A stretch of DNA of 64,000 nucleotides from an uncultured Eubacteriales bacterium (GTDB taxonomy: Bacteria; Bacillota; Clostridia; Lachnospirales; Lachnospiraceae), in NCBI GenBank assembly GCA_949294665.1, contig CASFID010000025.1, positions 1 to 64,000 on the forward strand, given 5' to 3'. A program made the translations under genes and the position numbers. Below the pieces are notes generated by a model, which saw nothing but the letters and a program-made list of their open reading frames with translations, was not told the DNA's origin and made no database searches. Below, one piece after another: positions 34,570 through 43,807 of this stretch; the stretch's first letter is position 1, and each line of letters starts with the position of its first letter.

Positions 34570-37500
34570 ATGGAAAACAGATATAAGATTATTATTTCCA
34601 ACAAAAATCTCTACAAAGAGATCGAGCTGGCAGACGACGCCGGCGAGCTGAAGGTCGGGACGGGGATCGACTGCGGAGCGCGTCTGCACAGAGATCTTTT
34701 CTTCGGGCAGATCGAGCTTACGTTTATAAAGATGAACGGGAAATGGTCCCTGATCTGCTCGGACAACCTTTACCTCTCCTTCGGGGATGTGCGCAAACTG
34801 ATGACGGCGGAGCTGGAGCACGGGGATATCCTGGAAGTGAAATACCAGGAATCGGACAACCTGGCGTTCCGGCTGGAATTTCTGATCGATTTCGACAGCG
34901 GGGAGAAGAAATATGAGCGCGTCATCGAGCTGGGGCAGACGCAGTCGCTGCGTATCGGAAGCGGCGGGGGATGTCAGATCAGCCTGAACAGCCAGTATAC
35001 GGGGAGTGAATCCATGGTGCTTACCCGGCAGGGCAGCTCGCTCCTTCTGCAGATTGAGAGAACCAGGTACGGCGTGTACCATAACGGGAAGAAGGCAGAG
35101 ATGCGGGAAGAGATCAAGAACGGGGATTTCTTTTCTGTCTCGGATTTTTCCTTCTATTATAAGAACGGGAAGCTGAGAACAGAGATCCGGGGTGATATGA
35201 CTGTCACGGGACTGGTGTCGCGGGATCTGCCGGGGCATAAGAGCTACCCCGGATTCAGCCGGAATACAAGGCTTAAGACCGTCGTCTGCGAGGACGAGAT
35301 CGAGATCCTTGATCCGCCGGAAAAGCCGCAGAAGCCGAAGAATAATCTGTTCATGAGGCTGTTCCCGTCCATGGGAATCCTGGTGGCGGCGGGCGCGATG
35401 GCGTTCCTCGGAGGAACGATGATCATCTTCTCACTGATCTCCGGTGTGATTGCCATCATAACCGCAGTTATGGGAGTGATGGAAGGGAAGAAAGACTACA
35501 AAGAGGGATGCGAGAACCGGATCGTCAAATATAACGCGTATATTGAGAAGAAAAAGGCGGAGATCGAGCAGTGCCGTCTGGAAGAACAGAGAACTCTGGA
35601 GGAGATCTATATCGCCCAGGAGACGGAGAAGAAAAGGCTGGAGAGCTTTTCGCCGGATCTGTTCGACCGTGTTCCGGAGGACGAAGATTTCCTCTGCATC
35701 CGCCTCGGGAGCGGCGCTGTGGAATCCAGGCGTCCGGTGAAGTATAAGAAGCAGGAGAGGCTGGAGATCGAGGACGAGCTGCAGCTGATGCCGGAACAGA
35801 TCTGTGAGGCATATAAATATGTACAGAATGTTCCTGTCGTATGCGACCTGAAGGCAGTGAATGCCTTAGGGATCACGGGTCCGGAACAGTATCGGTTTGA
35901 AATCTTCAAAAATATGATCGTGGATCTTGTCACACGTCAGTATTTCACAGACGTCAGGCTGTTCTTTGTTGTGGAGGAGCAGCATAAGGACCGGATACAC
36001 TGGCTGCGCTTCCTGCCCGGAGCATACTGCGCGCAGACAGACACGAGGGCGATCGTAAGCGATGATGAGAGCAAGAACCTGATCTTTGAATATCTGTATA
36101 AGGAACTGTCCGCAAGGGAGCAGGAGAAGTCCTATGAGAATCATATTATCGTATTTTTCTATGATGAGTATGGCTTCAAGAAGCATCCGGTGTCGCGGTT
36201 TGTAGAGAAGGCGAAGGATCTGGGCGTCACGTTTGTATTTTTCGGAAACGACCGCTCGGAGATCCCGGTGGGATGCGCGGCGCTGGTGAATATTCTGGAT
36301 TCTCAGCAGGGAGTCCTGATCAGCGCGGAGGACCGCTCGCAGACGCATGGATTCGCCTACCCGCATATCAGTGACAGGGCGGCGAAGAGAGTCGTGGACA
36401 TCCTTGCCCCGGTCTATACGGAAGAAATCTCGCTGGAAGGTTCTCTGACACGGAATATCAGTATGTTCGAGATGCTGCACATTCTTTCGGTGGACGACCT
36501 TGAGCTGGATCAGCGCTGGAAGCGCTCGCAGGTATTCCGCTCCATGGCGGCGCCGATCGGCGTATCGAAGACGGGGATCGTGGAGCTGGATCTCCACGAC
36601 AAGGCGCACGGACCGCACGGACTGGTGGCAGGAACGACGGGATCCGGAAAATCTGAGATCCTTCAGACCTATATCCTGTCCATGGCGACGCTGTTCCATC
36701 CATATGAAGTCGGGTTTGTGATCATCGACTTCAAGGGCGGCGGCATGGTGAATCAGTTCGAGGACCTGCCCCATCTGCTGGGAGCGATCACGAATATAGA
36801 CGGGAAGGCGATCAACCGTTCGCTGAAGTCGATCAAGGCAGAACTGCAGAAGCGTCAGCGGCTGTTTGCAGACGCCGATGTGAACCATATTGACAAGTAC
36901 ATTAAGAAATATAAAGCCGGTGAAGTGGAAGTGCCCCTTCCTCATCTGATTATCATCGTGGACGAATTCGCAGAGCTGAAGGCGGAGCAGCCTGAATTTA
37001 TGAAAGAGCTGATCTCAGCAGCCCGTATCGGGCGAAGCCTGGGTGTACACCTGATCCTGGCGACACAGAAGCCTGCCGGACAGGTCAACGAGCAGATCTG
37101 GAGTAACTCCCGGTTCAAACTCTGCCTGAAGGTGCAGAGCAAAGAGGACAGCAACGAGGTGCTCAAATCTCCTCTGGCAGCGGAGATCAAGGAGCCAGGC
37201 CGCGCCTATCTGCAGGTCGGCAATAATGAGATCTTCGAGCTGTTCCAGTCCGCGTACAGCGGCTCGCCCGCAGCGGCGGAGGATGGCAGCGTCAGGGAGT
37301 TTGCGATATACAGCGTTCCTGATGCGGGAAGGAAGACACCGGTCTTCGTGCAGAAGAAAGAAAAGAGTGAAAACGAGACTTTGACTCAGCTGGACGCGAT
37401 CGTGGAGTATGTGGCTGAGTACTGCCATAAGAAGCATCTGGAAAAACTGCCGGATATCTGTCTCCCGGCGCTTGCGGAGCAGATCGACTTTGTCCTTCAG

Positions 37501-39084
37501 GAGCAGAGCGCGGGCGCAGCGGATGGATTCTATGCGGATCTGGGTATCTATGATGATCCGGATAATCAGTACCAGGGCGTCTACTCCGTGGACCTTGGTA
37601 CAAGAAATCTCATGATCATCGGTTCCGCACAGACCGGAAAGACGAATATCCTTCAGAATATCATCCGAAGTCTGTCTTCGAGATACACGCCGGATGAAGT
37701 GAATATTTATATCCTGGATTTTGCTTCCAGGGTCCTGAAGATCTTCGACGGCCTGAGCCATGTGGGAGGTGTTGTCTGTGCTTCCGAGGATGAGAAGCTG
37801 AAGAACCTGTTCAAGCTTCTGCGGACAGAGATGGAGGAACGCAAGGAGCGGCTGATCTCAGTCGGCGTCAGCTCATTTGCGGCATACAGAGAAGCGGGGA
37901 GAAAAGATCTTCCACAGATTGTGCTCATCATTGACAACCTGACAGCGCTGAAAGAGCTGTATTTCCAGGACGACGATGAGTTGCTGAATCTCTGCCGGGA
38001 AGGCATTTCGGTCGGCATCAGCATTGTAATAGCGAATGCCCAGACCGCGGGGATCGGATATAAGTATCTTTCCAATTTCTCCGCGAGGATCGCTACATTC
38101 TGCAATGATTCGAATGAGTACAGCTCTCTGTTCGAGCACTGCAGCCAGCGCCTTGACAATATACCGGGGAGATGTCTGGTGGAGATCGAGAAGGAACATC
38201 TGGAGTGTCAGTGCTACCTGGCGTTCTCCGGAGAAAAAGAATATGAGAGAGCGGAGCAGATCAGAGAATACATTGCCCGGATCAATGCAGCGAGCCAGGA
38301 TATGGCGGCGCGCAGGATCCCGCTCATCCCGGCAGTCCTGAACGAACAGTATATGAAGGACGAATTCCGGGGAATGATGAAGAAGAGATTTTCAATCGTT
38401 GCAGGTCTGGATTACGACACAGTCATGCCGTATGCCATGGACTTTGCCTCAGTCGGCGTTCTGGCAGTCTCCGGAAGAGAGGGGGCCGGCCGGCATAACT
38501 GGATCCGGTATACAGTCAGTATGCTGGAGGCTATGTATCCGGGACAGAGCAGGGTCTATATCTCGGACAGCATAGGGAAGCGGCTGGCGCCGCTGAAGGA
38601 ATACGGCAATACCTGCGGATACGGCATCCTTACAGACGATGCGGTCCGTTTTATCAAGGAGATCGAAGAGCAGCTGAAAGAGCGGTATGACGCCCTGGCT
38701 GCAGGAGACGACACAGTGCTTGCCAAGGCTCCGCTGCTACTGCTCATCATCGATAACTACGATGCGGCTGCCGCAGTCTGCAGCGACCGTGAGGCGATGG
38801 AGGCCTACAAGAATGTGACCGGGCGCTATAAGAACCTGAACGTCTGTATCATCGTTTCGGCGCTGGAGAACGCGTCGATACCGTACAGTGCTCCTGAGAT
38901 CTTTAAGAACATCAGGGATCAGCATCAGTTGATGTATTTTGACGATATTTCTAATATGAAGATTTATGATATGCCGCTTGCAGTGGCGAGAAAATTCAAG
39001 AAGCCGATCGAGACAGGAGACGGCTACTACATACGGGACAATGAGTGCGTGAAGCTCAAGACCGCGCTCTGCGTCCGGGAATAA
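34570..39084 (+). CDS. essC: EssC, FtsK/SpoIIIE-type ATPase of the type VII secretion system
   Basis: This 1504-residue protein is the motor of T7SSb. The N-terminus has two FHA-like beta-sandwiches (about 1-215). Two close membrane helices (about 263-305, GILVAAGAMAFLGGTMIIF and following) and a coiled coil come next. Three P-loop domains follow: GTTGSGKSE (688-696), GSAQTGKTN (1018-1026) and a broken third site GREGAGRHN (1302-1310). The first has FVIIDFKGGGM, IIIVDEFAELK and LATQKPAGQ. In EssC/EccC the C-terminal domains bind substrates, which fits the degenerate third site. EsaB lies upstream and EsxA downstream. Confidence 0.96.
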   Translation: MENRYKIIISNKNLYKEIELADDAGELKVGTGIDCGARLHRDLFFGQIELTFIKMNGKWSLICSDNLYLSFGDVRKLMTAELEHGDILEVKYQESDNLAFRLEFLIDFDSGEKKYERVIELGQTQSLRIGSGGGCQISLNSQYTGSESMVLTRQGSSLLLQIERTRYGVYHNGKKAEMREEIKNGDFFSVSDFSFYYKNGKLRTEIRGDMTVTGLVSRDLPGHKSYPGFSRNTRLKTVVCEDEIEILDPPEKPQKPKNNLFMRLFPSMGILVAAGAMAFLGGTMIIFSLISGVIAIITAVMGVMEGKKDYKEGCENRIVKYNAYIEKKKAEIEQCRLEEQRTLEEIYIAQETEKKRLESFSPDLFDRVPEDEDFLCIRLGSGAVESRRPVKYKKQERLEIEDELQLMPEQICEAYKYVQNVPVVCDLKAVNALGITGPEQYRFEIFKNMIVDLVTRQYFTDVRLFFVVEEQHKDRIHWLRFLPGAYCAQTDTRAIVSDDESKNLIFEYLYKELSAREQEKSYENHIIVFFYDEYGFKKHPVSRFVEKAKDLGVTFVFFGNDRSEIPVGCAALVNILDSQQGVLISAEDRSQTHGFAYPHISDRAAKRVVDILAPVYTEEISLEGSLTRNISMFEMLHILSVDDLELDQRWKRSQVFRSMAAPIGVSKTGIVELDLHDKAHGPHGLVAGTTGSGKSEILQTYILSMATLFHPYEVGFVIIDFKGGGMVNQFEDLPHLLGAITNIDGKAINRSLKSIKAELQKRQRLFADADVNHIDKYIKKYKAGEVEVPLPHLIIIVDEFAELKAEQPEFMKELISAARIGRSLGVHLILATQKPAGQVNEQIWSNSRFKLCLKVQSKEDSNEVLKSPLAAEIKEPGRAYLQVGNNEIFELFQSAYSGSPAAAEDGSVREFAIYSVPDAGRKTPVFVQKKEKSENETLTQLDAIVEYVAEYCHKKHLEKLPDICLPALAEQIDFVLQEQSAGAADGFYADLGIYDDPDNQYQGVYSVDLGTRNLMIIGSAQTGKTNILQNIIRSLSSRYTPDEVNIYILDFASRVLKIFDGLSHVGGVVCASEDEKLKNLFKLLRTEMEERKERLISVGVSSFAAYREAGRKDLPQIVLIIDNLTALKELYFQDDDELLNLCREGISVGISIVIANAQTAGIGYKYLSNFSARIATFCNDSNEYSSLFEHCSQRLDNIPGRCLVEIEKEHLECQCYLAFSGEKEYERAEQIREYIARINAASQDMAARRIPLIPAVLNEQYMKDEFRGMMKKRFSIVAGLDYDTVMPYAMDFASVGVLAVSGREGAGRHNWIRYTVSMLEAMYPGQSRVYISDSIGKRLAPLKEYGNTCGYGILTDDAVRFIKEIEEQLKERYDALAAGDDTVLAKAPLLLLIIDNYDAAAAVCSDREAMEAYKNVTGRYKNLNVCIIVSALENASIPYSAPEIFKNIRDQHQLMYFDDISNMKIYDMPLAVARKFKKPIETGDGYYIRDNECVKLKTALCVRE

Positions 39085-39141
39085 CAGGTATATACCCGGG
39101 AAACCGGATATATAAATATATTTCCAAGGAGGAAGAAACCT

Positions 39142-39435
39142 ATGGCAAATCAAATCAGAATCACCCCGGATCAGATGAGGGAGAGAGCAAACCAGTACCG
39201 CAATGAGGCTGATACTGTGAACGGAGTCATCACAAAGATGGATTCCCTGCTCCAGATGCTGCAGAGTGAGTGGGAAGGCGCTGCAAGCGAATCCTACGCA
39301 GCACGCTATCAGGAACTGAAACCGGGCTTCCAGAAAGCGGAAGAGCTTATCCGTGAGATCGCACAGGCTCTTGATTCTACGGCAAAGATCGTGGAAGAGA
39401 CAGATGCGAGCATCGCAAGCCAGTTCAGAGCTTAA
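39142..39435 (+). CDS. esxA: WXG100 family protein EsxA
   Basis: This 97-residue helical hairpin protein carries the turn motif W-E-G (SEWEGAASESYAARYQELKP). EsxA dimers are both substrates and activators of EssC. AAGGAGGAAG precedes the ATG. A GC-rich hairpin without a T run follows, which may raise mRNA stability for this abundant protein. Confidence 0.95.
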   Translation: MANQIRITPDQMRERANQYRNEADTVNGVITKMDSLLQMLQSEWEGAASESYAARYQELKPGFQKAEELIREIAQALDSTAKIVEETDASIASQFRA

Positions 39436-39468
39436 GCGGCGAAGAACGGCGGTTTTGCCAGAAGGACT

Positions 39469-39491
39469 CCGGGGCGCGTCAGGCGCCCCGG
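39469..39491 (+). other. GC-rich hairpin after esxA
   Basis: CCGGGGCGC and GCGCCCCGG form a perfect 9-bp stem with a 5-nt loop. There is no T run, so it is unlikely to stop transcription fully. It sits 33 nt after the esxA stop, in the 140-bp gap before the DUF4176 gene. A role in 3'-end stability or processing is inferred. Confidence 0.6.
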
Positions 39492-39575
39492 GGAATACCT
39501 CAGATGAGAAAAGAATATAACTGACGCAGTTCAGATAAGAATACAGTCCAGATGAAATGAGAAAGGAAATGCACA

Positions 39576-39926
39576 ATGGAAGAAAAAGAGAAGGTCGATT
39601 ATCTCCCTCTTGGGAGCATCGTGATATTAAAAGGAGGAGTCCAGAAGGTCGTGATCATCGCGAGAGGACTTGTCACTGCGGTGACTACGCCGGCAGGTTT
39701 CTTTGACTATGGCGGATGCCTCTATCCCCAGGGGATCGTCGGGGACCAGATCATGTATTTTAACCACAAGGATATCGCAAAGGTCGTCTTCGAGGGATAT
39801 ACGGACGACGACGATAAGATGATGGTGGATAATATCAATGAGTGGTACCGCAATTCTGATTTCGACCGCGTAGATGTGACCGAGTGGAATAAAAGGAGGA
39901 GGGGCGAAAGTGGGGACGTCAAGTGA
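39576..39926 (+). CDS. DUF4176 T7SS-associated protein
   Basis: This 116-residue protein starts with the DUF4176 pattern YLPLGSIVILKGG followed by KVVIIARG. DUF4176 proteins accompany T7SS loci and LXG toxins and are thought to act in the cytoplasm on toxin handling. No membrane segment is seen. It overlaps the next gene by 17 nt. Confidence 0.82.
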   Translation: MEEKEKVDYLPLGSIVILKGGVQKVVIIARGLVTAVTTPAGFFDYGGCLYPQGIVGDQIMYFNHKDIAKVVFEGYTDDDDKMMVDNINEWYRNSDFDRVDVTEWNKRRRGESGDVK

Positions 39927-40362
39927 CGAGCAGAGGCGGCAGCGGGAACTCCAGAATGCCAGAAGCCGGAAGTCAGGCTATGAGAGAGAAAGAGCAGACA
40001 AGGAGAGTACATGCAGGCAGAACAGGGAGAAGATTTCCCGTCTGAAAACAGTGAAATCCAACCTTGAGACGCAGAAGGAGATCGCTGAGAGCAGGTATCA
40101 TTCACTGAAGGATTACGCTGAGAGCGGATCACAGTTTACAGAGTGGATCGGGGATAAAAGTACAAAGGCGGCAAACGAATTCAGCAGTACGATCGTACCT
40201 GGCTACAATACATATGTGGACCGGATCGATGAGATCCTGGACGCGGTCTGCGACGAGATCACCCGGCTGGAGAATGAGAATATGCAGCTCAACGGAGATA
40301 TCCTGCACCTGGGATCTCTGATCAATTCACTGATCAATACAATTGAGAAGCTTTGTAATTAG
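39910..40362 (+). CDS. DUF5082-like coiled-coil T7SS partner protein
   Basis: This 150-residue, almost wholly helical protein has coiled coils at about 10-60 and 105-130. DUF5082 and related proteins precede LXG toxins and are believed to escort them. The start is GTG 39910 behind AGGAGGAGG, inside the end of the DUF4176 gene. Similar genes (46260, 52454, 52978) precede the other effectors here. Confidence 0.72.
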   Translation: MGTSSDEQRRQRELQNARSRKSGYERERADKESTCRQNREKISRLKTVKSNLETQKEIAESRYHSLKDYAESGSQFTEWIGDKSTKAANEFSSTIVPGYNTYVDRIDEILDAVCDEITRLENENMQLNGDILHLGSLINSLINTIEKLCN

Positions 40363-40387
40363 GAAACGGAGGTGTTCTTATGGCAGG
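40361..40387 (+). repeat. 27-bp repeat, copy 1
   Basis: A 27-bp sequence spanning the ribosome binding site and first codons of the partner gene at 40380 recurs without mismatch at 44103-44129, at the end of the immunity array. The match stops abruptly on both sides. Confidence 0.9.
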
Positions 40388-40652
40388 TACGATCGGACTG
40401 GATCAGGTCTTTTTCGTAGCGCGGATCGCTTCAATGAAAAACGCTGCGGAAAATATCAATATTACAGCAGAGAGCTGGTCTTCAATGGGAGAAAAGGCGG
40501 ATGCCTTTGAGCAGTATGTGGCACAGTACGGACAGCTGCAGGCGATCATGCAGAGCTACCGGAGCCTGCTTTTGAAGGATATTGAGGCAATACGGAAGAT
40601 GGGAAACAGTCTGGACGCTGTGGATAAGCTTCTGGCGCAGCTCTGGAAATAA
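40380..40652 (+). CDS. Small helical LXG partner protein (Lap1/TIGR04197-like)
   Basis: This 90-residue helical hairpin protein without a WXG turn is encoded directly before an LXG toxin. Such Lap1-type proteins bind the LXG domain and form an export-ready complex. CGGAGGTG precedes the ATG. The gene's first bases are duplicated at 44103-44129. Confidence 0.7.
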   Translation: MAGTIGLDQVFFVARIASMKNAAENINITAESWSSMGEKADAFEQYVAQYGQLQAIMQSYRSLLLKDIEAIRKMGNSLDAVDKLLAQLWK

Positions 40653-40681
40653 GACAGATGTGAAGCGAGGGTGGCAGCAGT

Positions 40682-42625
40682 ATGAGTGGGAAAGAATATG
40701 TGATCAAATATGCGGCGATGGATCAGCTGTATGTTATGATATGCAACAGAATCAGCGGATGGTATAATGAATTGGAAGACTGGTCGGGAGAATATGAGAG
40801 GCTGATATCTATGGAAAGCTTCAGCGGAGCCAGCGCAGAATCAGCCAAGGCGTATCTCCAGGAGGTGCACGGGCTGCTTGTCAGTTTTCTGCAGACCACA
40901 CTGCAGTACTATCAGGCAAGACTGCTCTTATATAAAATCGGTTATTATGATATTGACGCCAGTCTTTATTCCAGTATCCCGCAGGAGATCCTGAAGGAGG
41001 TACAGGAGAAGCTTGGGAGAGAGTCAGAGACTCTGCAGGAGGTCTCAGACAGCATTGGGAGAAGTGTGAACAGTGTTTCAGACCTGATCTATCTGAAAAA
41101 TCCTTCGATCGATAATCTGAAGAACACGATGGACGGCCTGAAAAGCGAGATTGGAGATTTCGAGACGGAGATCGGGGGTTATGAGAGCAGTGAGCTCCAG
41201 TCGGTGCAGTCAGATGTGCAGGGAATGATCGACAGTCTCCAGGCGGCAGTGCTGGACTATCTCAACAACGGCACCAGCATACCCTCCTATCAGCCCGGAG
41301 CTGTGGCGGGCAATACGAATATGCTGGATCTGTATCAGAGGGCAGTGGCTGCCGGACAGTATGTGGAGGAGCATCAGGAAGAGATCGAGCTGGCAGCGGC
41401 AGAGCAGGAGAAAGCCTTTGCCCAGATGCAGGCAGACTATGAGGCGGCATGTGAGGCGAGAGAGCAGGAAGGCCAGGTGAAAATGCTCCAGGGCGCTCTT
41501 GCGGCAGGAGTGGGTATAGCGGCCATTGTTTTTACCGCAGGCGCGGCGACGCCGATCGTAGTCACAGCGGCAGTTACCGGCGGCTGTTCTATCGCTTATG
41601 GCGTGAGTACGGCGACAGAAGGCGCGCAGGACTGGTATCTGGGAAGCATCGGTGATCTTGAGACTGCGGCGGTGAACCCGATCCGGGATACGATTTTCGC
41701 GGGAAACCAGGAACTCTATGACCTGTGGGGCTCACTCAACATGACGGTGGCAGGAATGTGCATCCCTGTCGGACATGCCGTGAACGGCGCGGCCGGATTG
41801 GGAAAGGGCGCTGTGATCAAGGCGGCAGGCCGTACGATCGTGACAGAGACGGTGAAAGACAGGGCGGTTGATTATGTCAGCGGAGAGATAACGACCTTTG
41901 CCACGGAACATCTGAATCTGAATCAGGTGCAGTCCGCAGCCTTGAATATCGGGCTGAATCTCGGACTCGACAAAGGGGCAGACTGGGCAGGACAGAAGAT
42001 CGGAATCACGGAAGGACCTAAGTTCACAGACAGGATGAGTTATGAAGACGCCAAGCGGTACAATCAGTTTATGAGCGAAGCGGAGCTGGGCATTCATAAT
42101 AACCATCCGGGCATGAGCCAGGCAGATCTTGATGCGTGGAAGCTGGCGGACGCGAAGGTCGAGGAGCAGCTCGCGGTCAATAAGGTGAACTGGGATGAAG
42201 TGACTGCGCAGAGGGCGAAAGAGCTGGAAGCACAGAAGTATCATTTGAATAATAGTGATGGAGAACTTCAAGCAAAAAAACCGTTGGAAAATGGTCCATA
42301 CATAAAAGATGGAAAACCAAAGGGCAGACCTCAATTGCATGGAAAAAAGAAATTGGAATTTGAACAAGAGGTATATAATAATTGTGTTGATCCTGACGGT
42401 ATTTTACGAGATCCAAATACAAAACAAGTGATTGACTGGAAACCGGGTCAGCCAAGAAAGGATGTTGTAGATTTTGGTCATAGACCGGGGTACAGTTATC
42501 ACGAGATGTTTCTTAAATACAAAAATCAGGAAATATCTTTGGATGAGTTAAAAGAATTTCAATTTGACCCAGAAAATTATAGATTAGAAACCCCATCGGC
42601 AAATCGAAGTCATAAATATGAATAG
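40682..42625 (+). CDS. LXG-domain polymorphic toxin with GH-E nuclease tip
   Basis: This 647-residue protein has an N-terminal LXG domain (about 1-215, helical). A linker with a hydrophobic glycine-rich stretch follows (about 272-305, GALAAGVGIAAIVFTAGAAT). The C-terminal toxin domain begins at about 520. The tip carries DFGHRPG (Gly599, His600), Glu608 and NYRLETPSANRSH, the pattern of GH-E nucleases of the HNH/Endo VII superfamily, so DNA or RNA cleavage in rival bacteria is the likely effect. The DNA turns clearly AT-rich at about 42240, exactly at the toxin tip, as in toxins that swap tips by recombination. Ankyrin and DUF2185 immunity genes follow. Confidence 0.88.
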   Translation: MSGKEYVIKYAAMDQLYVMICNRISGWYNELEDWSGEYERLISMESFSGASAESAKAYLQEVHGLLVSFLQTTLQYYQARLLLYKIGYYDIDASLYSSIPQEILKEVQEKLGRESETLQEVSDSIGRSVNSVSDLIYLKNPSIDNLKNTMDGLKSEIGDFETEIGGYESSELQSVQSDVQGMIDSLQAAVLDYLNNGTSIPSYQPGAVAGNTNMLDLYQRAVAAGQYVEEHQEEIELAAAEQEKAFAQMQADYEAACEAREQEGQVKMLQGALAAGVGIAAIVFTAGAATPIVVTAAVTGGCSIAYGVSTATEGAQDWYLGSIGDLETAAVNPIRDTIFAGNQELYDLWGSLNMTVAGMCIPVGHAVNGAAGLGKGAVIKAAGRTIVTETVKDRAVDYVSGEITTFATEHLNLNQVQSAALNIGLNLGLDKGADWAGQKIGITEGPKFTDRMSYEDAKRYNQFMSEAELGIHNNHPGMSQADLDAWKLADAKVEEQLAVNKVNWDEVTAQRAKELEAQKYHLNNSDGELQAKKPLENGPYIKDGKPKGRPQLHGKKKLEFEQEVYNNCVDPDGILRDPNTKQVIDWKPGQPRKDVVDFGHRPGYSYHEMFLKYKNQEISLDELKEFQFDPENYRLETPSANRSHKYE

Positions 42626-42639
42626 GGAGGCGATAAAGG

Positions 42640-43182
42640 ATGAGAATCACGGATATTTTTGATGCAGTAAGAGACGGCACTTATGCAGATTTTTTGAAAT
42701 ACTATACGGGAGATCCTAATTTGTTTAATAAATATGTAGGAATGAGTCTGCTTCAATTAGCATTTGTTAATGATCATAATACGGAAGAAAAAATAAAAAT
42801 TATTCAATTTTTATTATCTGAGGGAGCGGAGGTTAATTTTAAATGTCCAAAAGATCAAAGAAATGCACTTCATATATTTTATTTTTCAGTATTGCGACCT
42901 GAACCGCAGTACATGCTAAGAGCAACGCAACTTCTGGTTGAGGCGGGTATTGACATAAACGGAAGAGATAAATATGGCGCTATCCCTCTTCAATACGCGA
43001 TTACCGTTGTAAAGCTGACAACAGAGGAGATTATGCCGGTATATGAATATTTAATAGACCACGGTTCAAATATTTATGAAAAGGACAGTTTTGGCAAAAC
43101 ATGTGCCGACTATGTAAAAGAATATTCATGGAGAAATGGACTAATAAGCTTGCTGGGAGGAGAAACAGATGAAAATAAATAA
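42640..43182 (+). CDS. Ankyrin-repeat immunity protein
   Basis: This 180-residue protein has about four ankyrin-like repeats (LLQLAFVNDHN, IIQFLLSEGAEVNFKC, LLVEAGIDINGRDKYGAIPL, YLIDHGSNIYEKDSFGKT). Ankyrin proteins are a known immunity type next to nuclease toxins. It starts 15 nt after the GH-E toxin stop and shares its AT-rich composition, so it is the best candidate for the cognate antitoxin. It overlaps the next gene by 14 nt. Confidence 0.85.
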   Translation: MRITDIFDAVRDGTYADFLKYYTGDPNLFNKYVGMSLLQLAFVNDHNTEEKIKIIQFLLSEGAEVNFKCPKDQRNALHIFYFSVLRPEPQYMLRATQLLVEAGIDINGRDKYGAIPLQYAITVVKLTTEEIMPVYEYLIDHGSNIYEKDSFGKTCADYVKEYSWRNGLISLLGGETDENK

Positions 43183-43516
43183 TACAGCTTTTGGCGGGTT
43201 TGTGGTGTCGGAAAACATTATAAAAGGTTATCCCGTCAGGTACTCTTTCAGAGAAAAAAGTGAAATAAAGGAATTAAATGGCTGGACGCTGTATTCATCC
43301 GAAGACGATGATGAATTTGTTTCAGATAGCCGTAATTTTAAAATTATGAACGCAGAATCTATTTGCAAATTTGCCCCTGTAATGCTGGAAATTTTTGACG
43401 CGCCATATGGAACAGATTTATGCTGGCTGTATGAGGAGGGCGTGCATACAGGCTTTTATGATTTAAAGGATGATAGAGAGACAACAATTGAAGAAATTTT
43501 GAAAAAACAAATTTAG
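43169..43516 (+). CDS. DUF2185/Imm33-like immunity protein
   Basis: This 115-residue protein has the DUF2185-like pattern NGWTLYSSEDDDEFVSDSRN and an FAPVMLEIFDAPYGTDLCW tail. DUF2185 proteins are found as immunity genes in polymorphic toxin loci. It is the second member of an array of four AT-rich genes after the GH-E toxin, and may protect against toxins of other strains. Confidence 0.68.
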   Translation: MKINNTAFGGFVVSENIIKGYPVRYSFREKSEIKELNGWTLYSSEDDDEFVSDSRNFKIMNAESICKFAPVMLEIFDAPYGTDLCWLYEEGVHTGFYDLKDDRETTIEEILKKQI

Positions 43517-43530
43517 TAAGAAGCTTAAAT

Positions 43531-43788
43531 ATGGAAGAGATAAAGCAGCACTGTGAAAAAATCATACAGATTCTTCGTTCTGAATATAATACGCAGTTAC
43601 ACTATTCAGGAATAATAAAAAAAATATATGATGTTATGTTACAGATTATATCCTGCGATAATGTCAATGAGCTTCCTGATATTCATTGGAACAGCATCGT
43701 TCGATGTTTTGTTGACGATACAATGGATTATACAAGCCCTATAATTTTAGAGTTAGAAAAAATTGAGAAACTGTTAGAACTGAAATAA
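43531..43788 (+). CDS. Small AT-rich orphan gene in the immunity array
   Basis: This 85-residue, mostly helical protein (EIKQHCEKIIQILRSEYNT) matches no family I recognise. Its place between two immunity-like genes and its AT-rich codons suggest a further immunity protein. Its ribosome binding site is weak (GAAGC). Confidence 0.5.
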   Translation: MEEIKQHCEKIIQILRSEYNTQLHYSGIIKKIYDVMLQIISCDNVNELPDIHWNSIVRCFVDDTMDYTSPIILELEKIEKLLELK

Positions 43789-43807
43789 TTCACAGGGAGA
43801 ATATTTT

